Below are positions 8,976 through 17,044 of a DNA stretch of 64,000 nucleotides, piece by piece. The position numbers and the translations under genes are program-made. How positions within the stretch are numbered: position 1 is the stretch's first letter; each line of letters begins with the position of its first letter. The notes under the pieces were generated by a model that saw only the letters and a list, made by a program, of their open reading frames with translations, was not told the DNA's origin and did no database searches. This stretch comes from Flavobacterium soli DSM 19725 (GTDB lineage: Bacteria; Bacteroidota; Bacteroidia; Flavobacteriales; Flavobacteriaceae), in NCBI RefSeq assembly GCF_000422705.1, contig NZ_AUGO01000006.1, positions 1 through 64,000 on the forward strand, written 5' to 3'.

Positions 8976-9860
8976 TTAAATGTATAACGTTCCAAGATAA
9001 GTTCCAATTGAATCATCCTTTATCTTTTCATCCTGTAAAAAGTTTACTGTATAACTAGTACTTGACACAAAGAAATGTACTTTACCTTCGCGTAAATCCA
9101 TGGTTATATCTCTCGCAGAATTTTGAGTAATCGTGTTATAACCACTATAGTAATTAAGATCGTCACTCGAAGCTTCACCGATGATAATAACTTTCGGTTT
9201 AATTTGCTCCAAGAATTTTTTTGGTACTTTTCCTGAGTCCCTACCATGATGAGGTGCAATAAGTATATCAGAGGCAGGCATAACAATATCATCTATTATT
9301 AAATCCATGAATGGTTTTTCTAGATCACCCATCCAAATTACGGAAGCACTATGTTTTAATTCATAACGAAATATAGGTGAAATATTATTGGGGCTAATTC
9401 CATTTTCGGCATCTACTAAAGCCTTTATAAAATGCCTATTAGTAGTAACGGGCCATAAAATATTAATTCCCGATGATCCCCGTACTTCATCACTTTCATT
9501 CATCCATTTTCTAGATACACCCCGACTAATTATAAATGATTTAGATGAGTCCCTTAATTCACGGTATTTTTTAAAATCTTCATTATCCAAATTTTTCAAA
9601 GCATTATTCTTTACAACATAAAAATTTTGAATACCCATCTTCTCATCAAGTTCCTTAAGACCTCTTATATGATCATAGTCGGGAGATGTTGATATAAATC
9701 TTGTAATGTTCTTTCCTTTTGATTCTTTTATAAGCTCATTAATAATTACAATCTTGTCATCTGCCCTCAAATTGCAGTCAATAATCGTAAAATTATCAGA
9801 ATCATGTTTAATGTAAAACATATCACCATGTCCTACAGATATTGATTTAACTATGCTCAT
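8976..9860 (-). CDS. MBL-fold protein 2 of the E2-E1-JAB operon, degenerate metal site
   Basis: The 294-residue protein has the ComEC-like metallo-beta-lactamase layout: an opening strand VGHGDMFYI (9-17), the strand IIDCN (26-30), the loop TSPDYDHIRG (58-67), WMGDLE (Asp179) and APHHG (His204, His205). The canonical HxHxDH reads SPDYDH, so the first two histidines are missing while Asp63 and His64 remain. It may hold one metal or be a binding rather than catalytic domain. It looks like a diverged paralogue of the 389-residue MBL protein in the same operon, sharing the GDM...DCN opening. The ATG at 9858-9860 overlaps the patatin stop by 14 nt, so translation is probably coupled. It is the last gene of the operon. 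Confidence 0.8.
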   Translation of the reverse strand: MSIVKSISVGHGDMFYIKHDSDNFTIIDCNLRADDKIVIINELIKESKGKNITRFISTSPDYDHIRGLKELDEKMGIQNFYVVKNNALKNLDNEDFKKYRELRDSSKSFIISRGVSRKWMNESDEVRGSSGINILWPVTTNRHFIKALVDAENGISPNNISPIFRYELKHSASVIWMGDLEKPFMDLIIDDIVMPASDILIAPHHGRDSGKVPKKFLEQIKPKVIIIGEASSDDLNYYSGYNTITQNSARDITMDLREGKVHFFVSSTSYTVNFLQDEKIKDDSIGTYLGTLYI

Positions 9861-11166
9861 TGGATTTATTTAAAGTTGTACAATATAATTTTATTTGTAA
9901 ATCAGTCAGTATTTCACCATGTTTTGAAAGCAACGCAATTTTCTCTTTTGTCAAAGCAGTTAAGTTTGTTCCTATACGACTAATTTTTTCGATTTGTTGT
10001 TCATTGAGAGCATTTTCGACTATGCTATCAAAATTTATTTTTTTACGAATAAATTCATTTATTTCTGCAAATGGCTTTTCAAGAACTTCTTCTGTAAGTC
10101 CGTGGTGAACTAAAACATGCTCGGGCACTTGATCTTTTTTAGCTGCAGCAACAAACTCTACGACACATCTTGAATATTCCCAATCTAACGAGAAGTAAGC
10201 GATTTCTTTTGACTTTCCGTAGACATCCCTAATAAATTGTAAATTTTTAATTTTGCGCATCATCACATCAATACCACGATAGAGTATAAAAGGCGTATTG
10301 TTTGCAAAGAACTTGTTACTAAATGGTTGAGAACCATCACTCACAATAATGACATCACAAGCATATGAAGAGTTCCTTTGAGTTAACTTATGTAAGCCCT
10401 GATTATCATATAATCCTCCATCTATTAATCTTGGTTTAATCCTTTTAAAGTCGTTAGCATTTTTGAAATAGCTGATTGGAATTTTAACTGGGTCAAATGG
10501 TACGGGTACACTAGAACTACTTGCGACTGCTACAGCAATTGAAAAATCATTACCATTGAATTTAATTGAATCACCACCATCCTTTGGAAATTCATAACTT
10601 GAATCAGACATCTTGTTTTTGGAAAAAGTCCAAAGCGTCCCTGTGGATAAATTGGTTGAATTAATTGCTAAAATAGGGTGATCTGGAAGGTCGGCCAATT
10701 TCTTGTTGCCAAAGAATATTTTACGATAAGCCTTTATTTTTAATGCAGTAAATGAAACAATCCGAAATTGTATTAATACTGGTGAAAGAACAATGGCACA
10801 GATGATTGAGACAACTAGCCATGTTGGAAAGTTAATACTAAAAGGATCATTAAGTAAAAAATAGGCTATTGCTGCAAATATAAATATGGGCAGTAAAAAC
10901 CGATAGCTAAATATAATGCGTCGAATACAGCTTTTTTGTAGATTAGCAGTAAATGATTTTTCAAATTCTTCAAAATTATCTTTATTCAGAACATAGTAAG
11001 CACCTGCAATAGAACCACCAGAAATACATGATATAACATCAATTTTTTCAAGAATATTCAATTTGTTCAATTTACGGAAAACGCCTAAATGAAATGCTGC
11101 AGCCCTATAGCCTCCACCTGACAATGCCAATCCTAACTTAGCTTTTTTTTCTTCTTTATTATTCAT
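9847..11166 (-). CDS. Membrane patatin-like phospholipase
   Basis: The 439-residue protein has the patatin oxyanion loop SGGGYR (residues 16-21), the nucleophile motif GGSIAG (Ser52) and the catalytic aspartate in IDGGLYDN (Asp249), so the Ser-Asp dyad is intact. Between them is an insertion with two hydrophobic helices (about 88-106 and 114-138), predicting anchorage in the inner membrane. Patatin-like enzymes hydrolyse acyl esters of phospholipids; in CBASS (CapV) this is the membrane-destroying effector. The same role is inferred here from its place directly downstream of the E2-E1-JAB gene. ATG 11166 overlaps the upstream stop by 8 nt; a TTG two codons earlier is less likely. Confidence 0.88.
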   Translation of the reverse strand: MNNKEEKKAKLGLALSGGGYRAAAFHLGVFRKLNKLNILEKIDVISCISGGSIAGAYYVLNKDNFEEFEKSFTANLQKSCIRRIIFSYRFLLPIFIFAAIAYFLLNDPFSINFPTWLVVSIICAIVLSPVLIQFRIVSFTALKIKAYRKIFFGNKKLADLPDHPILAINSTNLSTGTLWTFSKNKMSDSSYEFPKDGGDSIKFNGNDFSIAVAVASSSSVPVPFDPVKIPISYFKNANDFKRIKPRLIDGGLYDNQGLHKLTQRNSSYACDVIIVSDGSQPFSNKFFANNTPFILYRGIDVMMRKIKNLQFIRDVYGKSKEIAYFSLDWEYSRCVVEFVAAAKKDQVPEHVLVHHGLTEEVLEKPFAEINEFIRKKINFDSIVENALNEQQIEKISRIGTNLTALTKEKIALLSKHGEILTDLQIKLYCTTLNKSNEHS

Positions 11167-13423
11167 GTACAAAAGGTATTACTTTGTCTGGCGTTACTAT
11201 TACCGCGCAAGTAGGGATAGGTGTTTTTTTATTAATAACCTGAAGTTGTGCAATAGTTTTCATATCCTGACCGCTTAAACTTTCAAGATTCATAGGATGT
11301 GTATGCCATTCGCCAATGTAACCTATGATTTCCCCTGTGTTATATTTAACATCGTTTACATATTCAGGTAGTCCAGTAATTCCCCTCGTAAAGGCAACAG
11401 GAGTACCGGAGCTGCCTTTGGGCTCTGTAACTATTTCAAAAACATATATTACTTTGGTTTTGTAATTGGCAACGCCTATTAGAATACCACCAGTTTCTCT
11501 TTTACCAAATTTTTTGCATTGGTTTAAAAGTTGTTCTGTAATGCCGGGAAATAGCCTAAGTGTCCATTTACTGCCTGCTTGACAAGTCAAAATCTCGAAT
11601 GCATCTATCGCATAATATCTGTTTGAAATTTGAGGAATTCCTGCTGACCTTCTAAAAATATTTAGATATAATAATCCAGAGTCACCTGCCAGTTTTTCTT
11701 TGTCAGCTGACAATATTTGAGAAAAGGCGGCTGCATGAAAACTTATCAAGTCGTCGGGCATTACAGTTGTGATTGAATTACATCCTAATCCTATATTCAA
11801 AACGGTTGGCTCTTTTTCTGCATCATTTCTACGCCAGATATGTAAGTCACTATCTGTATTAGCCAAATAACAAGCTGTATATACTAGATCGTCAATTCTT
11901 GGATTTCGTTGTTTGCCCTCTTTATATAATAGGCCTATCTGCCCATCATCGACCAGTTCACAACGATTATATTCTAAATCAGGAGAAATGTTCCTTAAAG
12001 CAAAATGTTGCATTACCTGTTGACTGGCAGTTGTATCTACAATTGTATCGTACTTTTTAAGCTCATCATCCTGTATGTCTGAAATATTTTGTTCGTATGC
12101 AATTAAACCGGAAGTAATGTCCAGCTCGTAAAATTCTTTAACTTCTTCTATTATTGCTGTGGCTTTGTTTTGACCAATTGAGTTTGAAAATAATATGTGA
12201 CGAGCTAAATTATGTTGTTCGAAATTATCGTCATCAATTGCACCGATATTTGTTTTTCCAATTCTTGCATCGTGCATAAGTATTTTGGAACCCAGTGAGC
12301 CAACACCTACAAATAATGATTTTTGTTGCCTTTCCTCATTACTAAGAATATTTGCAAGAGCAGAAGTATGAGGTTCAGTATGTGATGTAATATAAACCTC
12401 TGTTTCGTCTGACAAAGCTGTAAGACCTCCTTCAGGAAGCATAAGTGTGTAAGTGAAAAACTCGTAATTACCAGTATAACCTATTAATTTTTTTGGACGT
12501 AGTACAGCATGTATAATTGGAATTATACGAGAAAAAATTACATCTGCTTGCTGAACGCTAGCTATCATAGAAACAATATCAATATTTCTTAAATTCAAAA
12601 AAAATTTTAACTCTCCAAAATTGGTCGGTAAGTTAGTATTATACTCGCTTTCAACAGACCCATCAGAATTCCAAACAAGAAGTGAAAACAGTGACATAAC
12701 TTTAGCAGAATCGTTTGCGCTGAAAATAAATCGTAAAGCTTTTTGAACTGTTTTTTTTATATCGTTTAAACCTAAAAGAGGTATTCCAGCTATTGATTTA
12801 TAGGTATAACTTCTTTTTTCATTTAGTTTATAAAGACAACTCAAGATTAGAGCCATTGGAAACTTTGGCACTAGTCTTTCATCATTTTTTACAATTTGCT
12901 CAAACATATCATATTTATATATGTGTTTGCCTCCAGACTTTTTTTCTAATCGTACAGGATCAAATTCATTGTTATCTTCCAAAAGTGTACCTGTACCCGC
13001 TTTAAAAAACCATTGCGAACCAACCAATAAAAAATCGGCAATTGTAATTGTAGCAAACCATTGGTTTAGACTATCCCTAACCAGACATAAAACAGCTGGT
13101 TCGGTGTCTGGAGTATAGTATAAATGTGGTAATCGCCTTTTGGGAAAATCTTTTCTATCAGAAAGTACCGCAGGTGATTCTTCGGGATATCTTGATAAGG
13201 AGATCCGAATGAGAACAGGCTCTTCTTGTTGGATTAGATTATCTTTAGAACCACGACTTGGTAATGAAACAGAATATGAAGCCTTGACAACAATGTATCC
13301 TGGACGCCAAGAGAATACTTTAAGATTGTCGCACCGAAAATATCTCTTGATTTCTAAGATTGCATCATTTACCTCTGAAGATAGACTACCTTCATAGGCA
13401 CTTAAATCATCACTATGCAGCAT
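11159..13423 (-). CDS. E2-E1-JAB fusion: ubiquitin-like conjugation and deconjugation enzyme
   Basis: The 754-residue protein joins three activities. Residues about 20-150 form an E2-like domain with candidate catalytic Cys113 (AVLCLVRDSLNQW). A helical linker follows to about 365. Residues about 366-600 are a ThiF/E1 adenylation domain: VGVGSLGSK nucleotide loop (373-378), the acidic stretch IDDDNFEQHNLAR with Arg408, Lys420 and candidate Cys548 (GLGCNS). Residues about 625-750 are a JAB/JAMM metalloprotease with Glu643, His707, His709, Ser717 and Asp720 (EWHTHP...SGQD), all present. CBASS Cap2 is E2-E1 and Cap3 is a separate JAB; here one chain could attach and remove a target tail. Its start overlaps the upstream MBL stop by 1 nt (TAATG). 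Confidence 0.9.
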   Translation of the reverse strand: MLHSDDLSAYEGSLSSEVNDAILEIKRYFRCDNLKVFSWRPGYIVVKASYSVSLPSRGSKDNLIQQEEPVLIRISLSRYPEESPAVLSDRKDFPKRRLPHLYYTPDTEPAVLCLVRDSLNQWFATITIADFLLVGSQWFFKAGTGTLLEDNNEFDPVRLEKKSGGKHIYKYDMFEQIVKNDERLVPKFPMALILSCLYKLNEKRSYTYKSIAGIPLLGLNDIKKTVQKALRFIFSANDSAKVMSLFSLLVWNSDGSVESEYNTNLPTNFGELKFFLNLRNIDIVSMIASVQQADVIFSRIIPIIHAVLRPKKLIGYTGNYEFFTYTLMLPEGGLTALSDETEVYITSHTEPHTSALANILSNEERQQKSLFVGVGSLGSKILMHDARIGKTNIGAIDDDNFEQHNLARHILFSNSIGQNKATAIIEEVKEFYELDITSGLIAYEQNISDIQDDELKKYDTIVDTTASQQVMQHFALRNISPDLEYNRCELVDDGQIGLLYKEGKQRNPRIDDLVYTACYLANTDSDLHIWRRNDAEKEPTVLNIGLGCNSITTVMPDDLISFHAAAFSQILSADKEKLAGDSGLLYLNIFRRSAGIPQISNRYYAIDAFEILTCQAGSKWTLRLFPGITEQLLNQCKKFGKRETGGILIGVANYKTKVIYVFEIVTEPKGSSGTPVAFTRGITGLPEYVNDVKYNTGEIIGYIGEWHTHPMNLESLSGQDMKTIAQLQVINKKTPIPTCAVIVTPDKVIPFVHE

Positions 13424-14592
13424 TATCCCTGAGAAATTATTGTTCCAGCTGCACCGCTACCACCCGCAGATGTTGCTGCACCGCTTATGCTTTTATTTGA
13501 TGCTCTTGCCGGGCCGTTTGATGTAATATCGAAAATGATCGGTTTCGGCTCTTCTTCACTGGGTTCAATATCAGTGTTTAAGAACTTTTCCTTTGAATCA
13601 ACATATTTTAAGTATTCTTTCTTAGCGTCATAATGTGGCGGATTGTCATCATCATTAACAATTTTTTTGCAGGAAGCTATAATAAAACTGCCGTCTTTCC
13701 CATACTCCAATGCTTCTAAAGATGAGTCAACAATGTCGTCTTTATCTGTATCGTTGAAATATGTCCAGGAGCAATGATGAGGAGCCATAAATAAATCCCA
13801 ATCGAGCGCCCTCTCGCTTTCATCTTTTCCAAATCGTTTTGTTCGCTCAAGTATCTGTTTCCATGTTGTATGATCAGAATCACCACCAAAAATTGCCTGA
13901 CACGAAAAATCTCTACTCCAGCTGTATTCTTTAAATCGTACCTGAAACACAATACTTGCGGAATTTTTATCTTTTTCAGGTGACTCTAAATGAATCTTGA
14001 AGGGAGCATGGATAAAAATAGAGAAGGTATTCTGGTCACGATCATTAAATCTTGAAACTACGTCGCCTGGCTTAGAACGTAAGTGATCTAAGTCCTCATA
14101 TTCGCCATTAATATCATATCCTATAATTCGAATACGGTTTCCCGGTAAATCTTTATCTGCACTCTCGTCACGGTGGAGTTTCAAACGTCTTTCGGCTTCC
14201 TGTTGATGCGCGTCTTCATTTGGGTTTGTAAATTGTTCTGCAATCATTGGGGAAAACCACATTGCATCAATAATAATAAGACCGGCTTCCTTATCTTCTT
14301 TTTTATATTTTTTTGGGTCGCCTTGATAAAAATTGTCTTTAAAACCTAAGCAATGATCTTTATCACCGTGAGTGAGTATAAATACATCCAAATAAGGATT
14401 ATTATCACGAGTTTGAATAGAATCCAAAAGGTCTTTTTTTGCATCATAACGTGATTTATTTGCTTCATCCTGAGATACCACTGTTATGTTACAATCTATT
14501 AAAATTGTAGTTTTATCTGCTAAAGTTATTAGCGACATATCGCCATTTTTTACAGGATAGTACTTGATTTGAGGATTGTTAGCTACTGGCAT
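13423..14592 (-). CDS. MBL-fold protein 1 with flexible Gly-ending tail
   Basis: The 389-residue first gene of the operon is a ComEC-like metallo-beta-lactamase fold. It opens with VKNGDMSLITL (14-24) and IDCN (32-35), then the metal motif THGDKDH (74-80; His75, Asp77, Asp79, His80), FGGDSDH (235-241) and APHHC (270-274; His272, His273). The metal site is better preserved than in its operon paralogue. From about residue 356 the chain becomes a Ser/Ala/Gly-rich disordered tail ending in IISQG. A free C-terminal glycine on a flexible tail is what an E1/E2 enzyme needs, so this protein may be the conjugated substrate, as the CD-NTase is in type II CBASS. That role is inference. Substrate of the hydrolase is unknown. 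Confidence 0.85.
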   Translation of the reverse strand: MPVANNPQIKYYPVKNGDMSLITLADKTTILIDCNITVVSQDEANKSRYDAKKDLLDSIQTRDNNPYLDVFILTHGDKDHCLGFKDNFYQGDPKKYKKEDKEAGLIIIDAMWFSPMIAEQFTNPNEDAHQQEAERRLKLHRDESADKDLPGNRIRIIGYDINGEYEDLDHLRSKPGDVVSRFNDRDQNTFSIFIHAPFKIHLESPEKDKNSASIVFQVRFKEYSWSRDFSCQAIFGGDSDHTTWKQILERTKRFGKDESERALDWDLFMAPHHCSWTYFNDTDKDDIVDSSLEALEYGKDGSFIIASCKKIVNDDDNPPHYDAKKEYLKYVDSKEKFLNTDIEPSEEEPKPIIFDITSNGPARASNKSISGAATSAGGSGAAGTIISQG

Positions 14593-15347
14593 TTAGTGTC
14601 TACCCCCATAGTTATTAAACCATTAAAGGCAATTGATATTGTAATTGTAAAGTTTTGCATAATTTGTTTTATTTTAGGGTTAGATTTAATTTTTTTATAT
14701 CTTTTAGGTATTGCTCTTAAATTTTTTATAAATTATTTGTAACATTTATATTAAAAATTAAATCATAAAATATGCCAAGCTATTATGATGTTTATATTGT
14801 CGTAGAAAAATATGATATAAACTGCGAATTTGACAAAAAAAATGACAGACTGTCAGTTGGTTAAAAATATGAAATGAGTTTCCTGAATCATAATATAACA
14901 ATCTAAAACTGTTATATCAAAGAAATGATGCTCATTCATCTTTCTAAATTTCTTCTATCGCTTGTTATCATCTTTAGTAGATGTATTGAAATAATCATAG
15001 TGAATTAAATCATATCTTAGTTTTTCACATTACTTATAAGTTTAAATTTTCTCAAAGTTAGGTTTTGAGAAACGTTCTATTTTACGGTTTTACGTAATTC
15101 AAAAAAAAAATATTTAATAATAACTAAATTAACTATTAAAAGCGAGGTTCATCTACGTATAAATGAGCGTTTTTTAGTTTTTCATTTAAATAAAAAAAGA
15201 TGCCTCAGCATCTTTCATTTATTTGTATTTTTCCTACTATCAATAAAATGTCTATTCTTGAAAAATTCATATACTTTAATAAACCATAAAACAACTATTC
15301 CTATAATTTCATACTACACCATCAAATCTAATTTATCCACTCCATAA
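14593..15347. other. 755-bp A+T-rich gap upstream of the E2-E1-JAB operon
   Basis: No credible protein gene. The 100 bp next to 14592 should hold the operon promoter; I could not find an exact TAnnTTTG box with confidence. A terminator for the XRE gene lies at 15190-15215. Confidence 0.45.
15190..15215 (-). terminator. Terminator downstream of the XRE regulator
   Basis: AAAGATGC-CTCA-GCATCTTT is a perfect stem. Read on the minus strand it is followed by a run of T, fitting termination of the gene ending at 15348. Confidence 0.65.
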
Positions 15348-15773
15348 CTACTTTTTTATTATTGTTCGATACTTAATAATATTTTTTTTATAATCTTCAA
15401 TTTCTTTTTCTGATAAAGGATTTATAGAAATAATTTTGAATCTCTCTACCGGTTCGCCATTTATTTTAGACTGATTTTCAAGAGTTTTTTTGTCAAAAAA
15501 ATCAATCACTATTCTAACTAGATCGTATTCTGTCACTCCATCTGGATAAATTTCTGAGTACGACTTCACGCTGCAAGCATTCGCAATTCTTGACATTAGT
15601 CTGATATTTAGTTTCGTTGGTTGTTTATGATTTTCAATATTACCAATAAACCCTTCAGAAACTCCAATTTTATGTGCAAGAGCTGTTTGAGATAATCCCG
15701 CTTTTAAACGTACTAAACGTAATTTTTCTATTAGTAAAAAGTCTAAATGCGATATAATAATTTCAATAATCAT
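15348..15773 (-). CDS. XRE-family HTH regulator
   Basis: The 141-residue protein carries a Cro/C1-type helix-turn-helix at about 17-72 (EKLRLVRLKAGLSQTALAHKIGVSEGFIGNIEN). A C-terminal region (75-141), rich in Lys, Glu and Ile, has no recognised motif. It is on the same strand as the four-gene operon, 755 bp upstream and behind its own terminator, so it is a separate unit. XRE regulators often guard defence or mobile loci; control of the operon is possible but not shown. The first Met (MIIEIIISHLDFLL) adds a short hydrophobic lead; a downstream start is possible. Confidence 0.8.
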   Translation of the reverse strand: MIIEIIISHLDFLLIEKLRLVRLKAGLSQTALAHKIGVSEGFIGNIENHKQPTKLNIRLMSRIANACSVKSYSEIYPDGVTEYDLVRIVIDFFDKKTLENQSKINGEPVERFKIISINPLSEKEIEDYKKNIIKYRTIIKK

Positions 15774-15930
15774 CTTTTTTCTTTTTTTGTCAATTACTGA
15801 ATTATTAAAATATTCTACACATACTTATAGGTATGTGAAATTAATTTGTTATGTTTGTGGTATTCATTTATGAATATCTTATTTTTGCGATTCTTCATAT
15901 AAAATATTTGAAGCATTCGCTTTGAATCTC

Positions 15931-16035
15931 GCGTTAGAAAACTGGTAATTTTTGCAACGAGATGATAAGTAGGAGGCTCACGTCCTTTGGCGTGGGCTCA
16001 CTTATTGTTGCTCGGTATACCAGTGCCTCTAACGC
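15931..16035. repeat. Large nested imperfect palindrome at the right edge of the island
   Basis: The outer arms are GCGTTAGAaaACTGGTA (15931-15947) and TACCAGTgccTCTAACGC (16018-16035). Inside them GCAAC (15954-15958) pairs with GTTGC (16007-16011), ATAAGT pairs with ACTTAT, and GCTCACG lies opposite CGTGGGC around a short loop at 15983-15990. Together they form one long bulged stem of about 105 nt. It may be a structured RNA, a REP- or MITE-like element, or a recombination site. No transposase or reverse transcriptase is adjacent. Confidence 0.65.
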
Positions 16036-16346
16036 AATAAGCTGAGTTCCACGCTTTTTTTATTCCTTCAGTTAAGGGCGTTCAGTTTTTTTCAAGGCAA
16101 CTTCTTTTTTTTATTCCGCTTCGCAAACGTTTTCGGCTGTCGGTCGTAGGGTATATACGGTAAATTCGGCTGTAAGGTCTAGGTGATGTAGTGGTTTACG
16201 GTTCGGTAGGGCAGTGCCACAGTAGCAACAGTATGAGAGGAGGGCTGCCTGTTCGGCCACCACTTCGCCGCGGCGAACACCCCTCCAAGCGAAGGGAATC
16301 CTCAGATGGCGGTAAAAAAAATAGGAGAAGGAAATGAAAATAATAG

Positions 16347-16407
16347 ATAATGGCCAATAGCAATAAAGGATAAGAAATAGGAATAAATAATGACCAATAG
16401 CAATAAA
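16347..16407. repeat. Direct repeat of 21 bp spaced 40 bp
   Basis: ATAATGGCCAATAGCAATAA at 16347 recurs as ATAATGACCAATAGCAATAA at 16387, each embedded in A-rich imperfect copies that include AAGAAATAG. One base differs. It may be slippage-derived low-complexity DNA. Confidence 0.55.
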
Positions 16408-16820
16408 AAATAATAATGAAGAATAAGAAATAGCGATGGCGAAGAGACATCCTGCCCTGAATGAAGTTGAGGTTTTAAGATAGTTGAAGTGGGTTAGTTA
16501 ATCAGGAAGAAGGGGCAGGTTTTTTTAAGGTAGGACATGGGCAAATAAAGCGCAAAGGAACGGCAAGTTTACAGTAGCTCTAAGGTAGGTCTAAGGTAGG
16601 TTTTCAGGTAGGCCATACCGTAGATACTGTATGGATACAGCGTGGCTAAAGCGTGGTCACAGCGTTACATAAGTATCGGCATGATACCGCTACTCGCTTC
16701 CAGGGACATCACAGCCAGATGAGTACCCAAAGGCACCTCAAGTACAAGTGCAAATAAAAAATAAACAATAGTAATGATAAATAACGAACGCCAATCAGTA
16801 AGTAAAACGTCCAGCAATAA

Positions 16821-16881
16821 CCCAAAACCCAAAACCCAAAACCCAAAACCCAAAACCCTTAACCCATAACCCAGAACCCAT
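16821..16881. repeat. CCCAAAA telomere-like array
   Basis: Six CCC tracts spaced exactly 7 nt (CCCAAAA units, 16821-16858) pass into degenerate ACCCATA/ACCCAGA units up to about 16881. The minus strand reads GGGTTTT repeats, able in principle to form G-quadruplexes. A related array occurs at 27639-27699. Confidence 0.8.
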
Positions 16882-17044
16882 AAAAAAAGAGCCTATGTAG
16901 TAAACAGTACAAAACCTTAGAGTCGCAATCCCGAGACTTCGGGAGAGAGGCAAGACAAAAAAATGGCCCTCTAACTCTTCTTGGCGGTTGAATAGAGGAC
17001 CGGAGCTAACAAAACACGAATGTTTCATTTAACGGATCAAAATT

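Larger units (their letters stand above)
15774..17044. other. Gene-poor 1.27 kb with low-complexity repeats between island and SusC operon
   Basis: It holds the nested palindrome (15931-16035), a direct repeat (16347-16407), AGGTAGG-type repeats near 16570-16615 and the CCCAAAA array (16821-16881). No convincing gene is present; open frames over the repeats are by-products. The promoter of the SusC operon should lie in the last 150 bp. Confidence 0.55.

Noticed and set aside
8870..8992. Short plus-strand coding-like stretch ending WTINPHHRGCYNN
   Set aside because: Too short, no start and no recognised family; kept only as a possible remnant in the gap note.
11159..13423. Calling the system plain type II CBASS
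   Set aside because: No CD-NTase-like gene is present in the island, and the JAB is fused to E2-E1 rather than separate, so the name would not fit.
15931..16035. Integron attC site
   Set aside because: attC ends read xCTAAC to GTTAGx; here the outer arms are in the reverse order and no integron integrase is near.
6060..16150. Direct repeats flanking the A+T-rich island
   Set aside because: GGCGGTCGGTAG near 6025 and GGCTGTCGGTCGTAG near 16135 share only part of their bases; too weak to call an attachment site.
16665..17028. Minus-strand open frames with repetitive GFGFWVLGFG sequence
   Set aside because: They are read off the CCCAAAA array and are not proteins.
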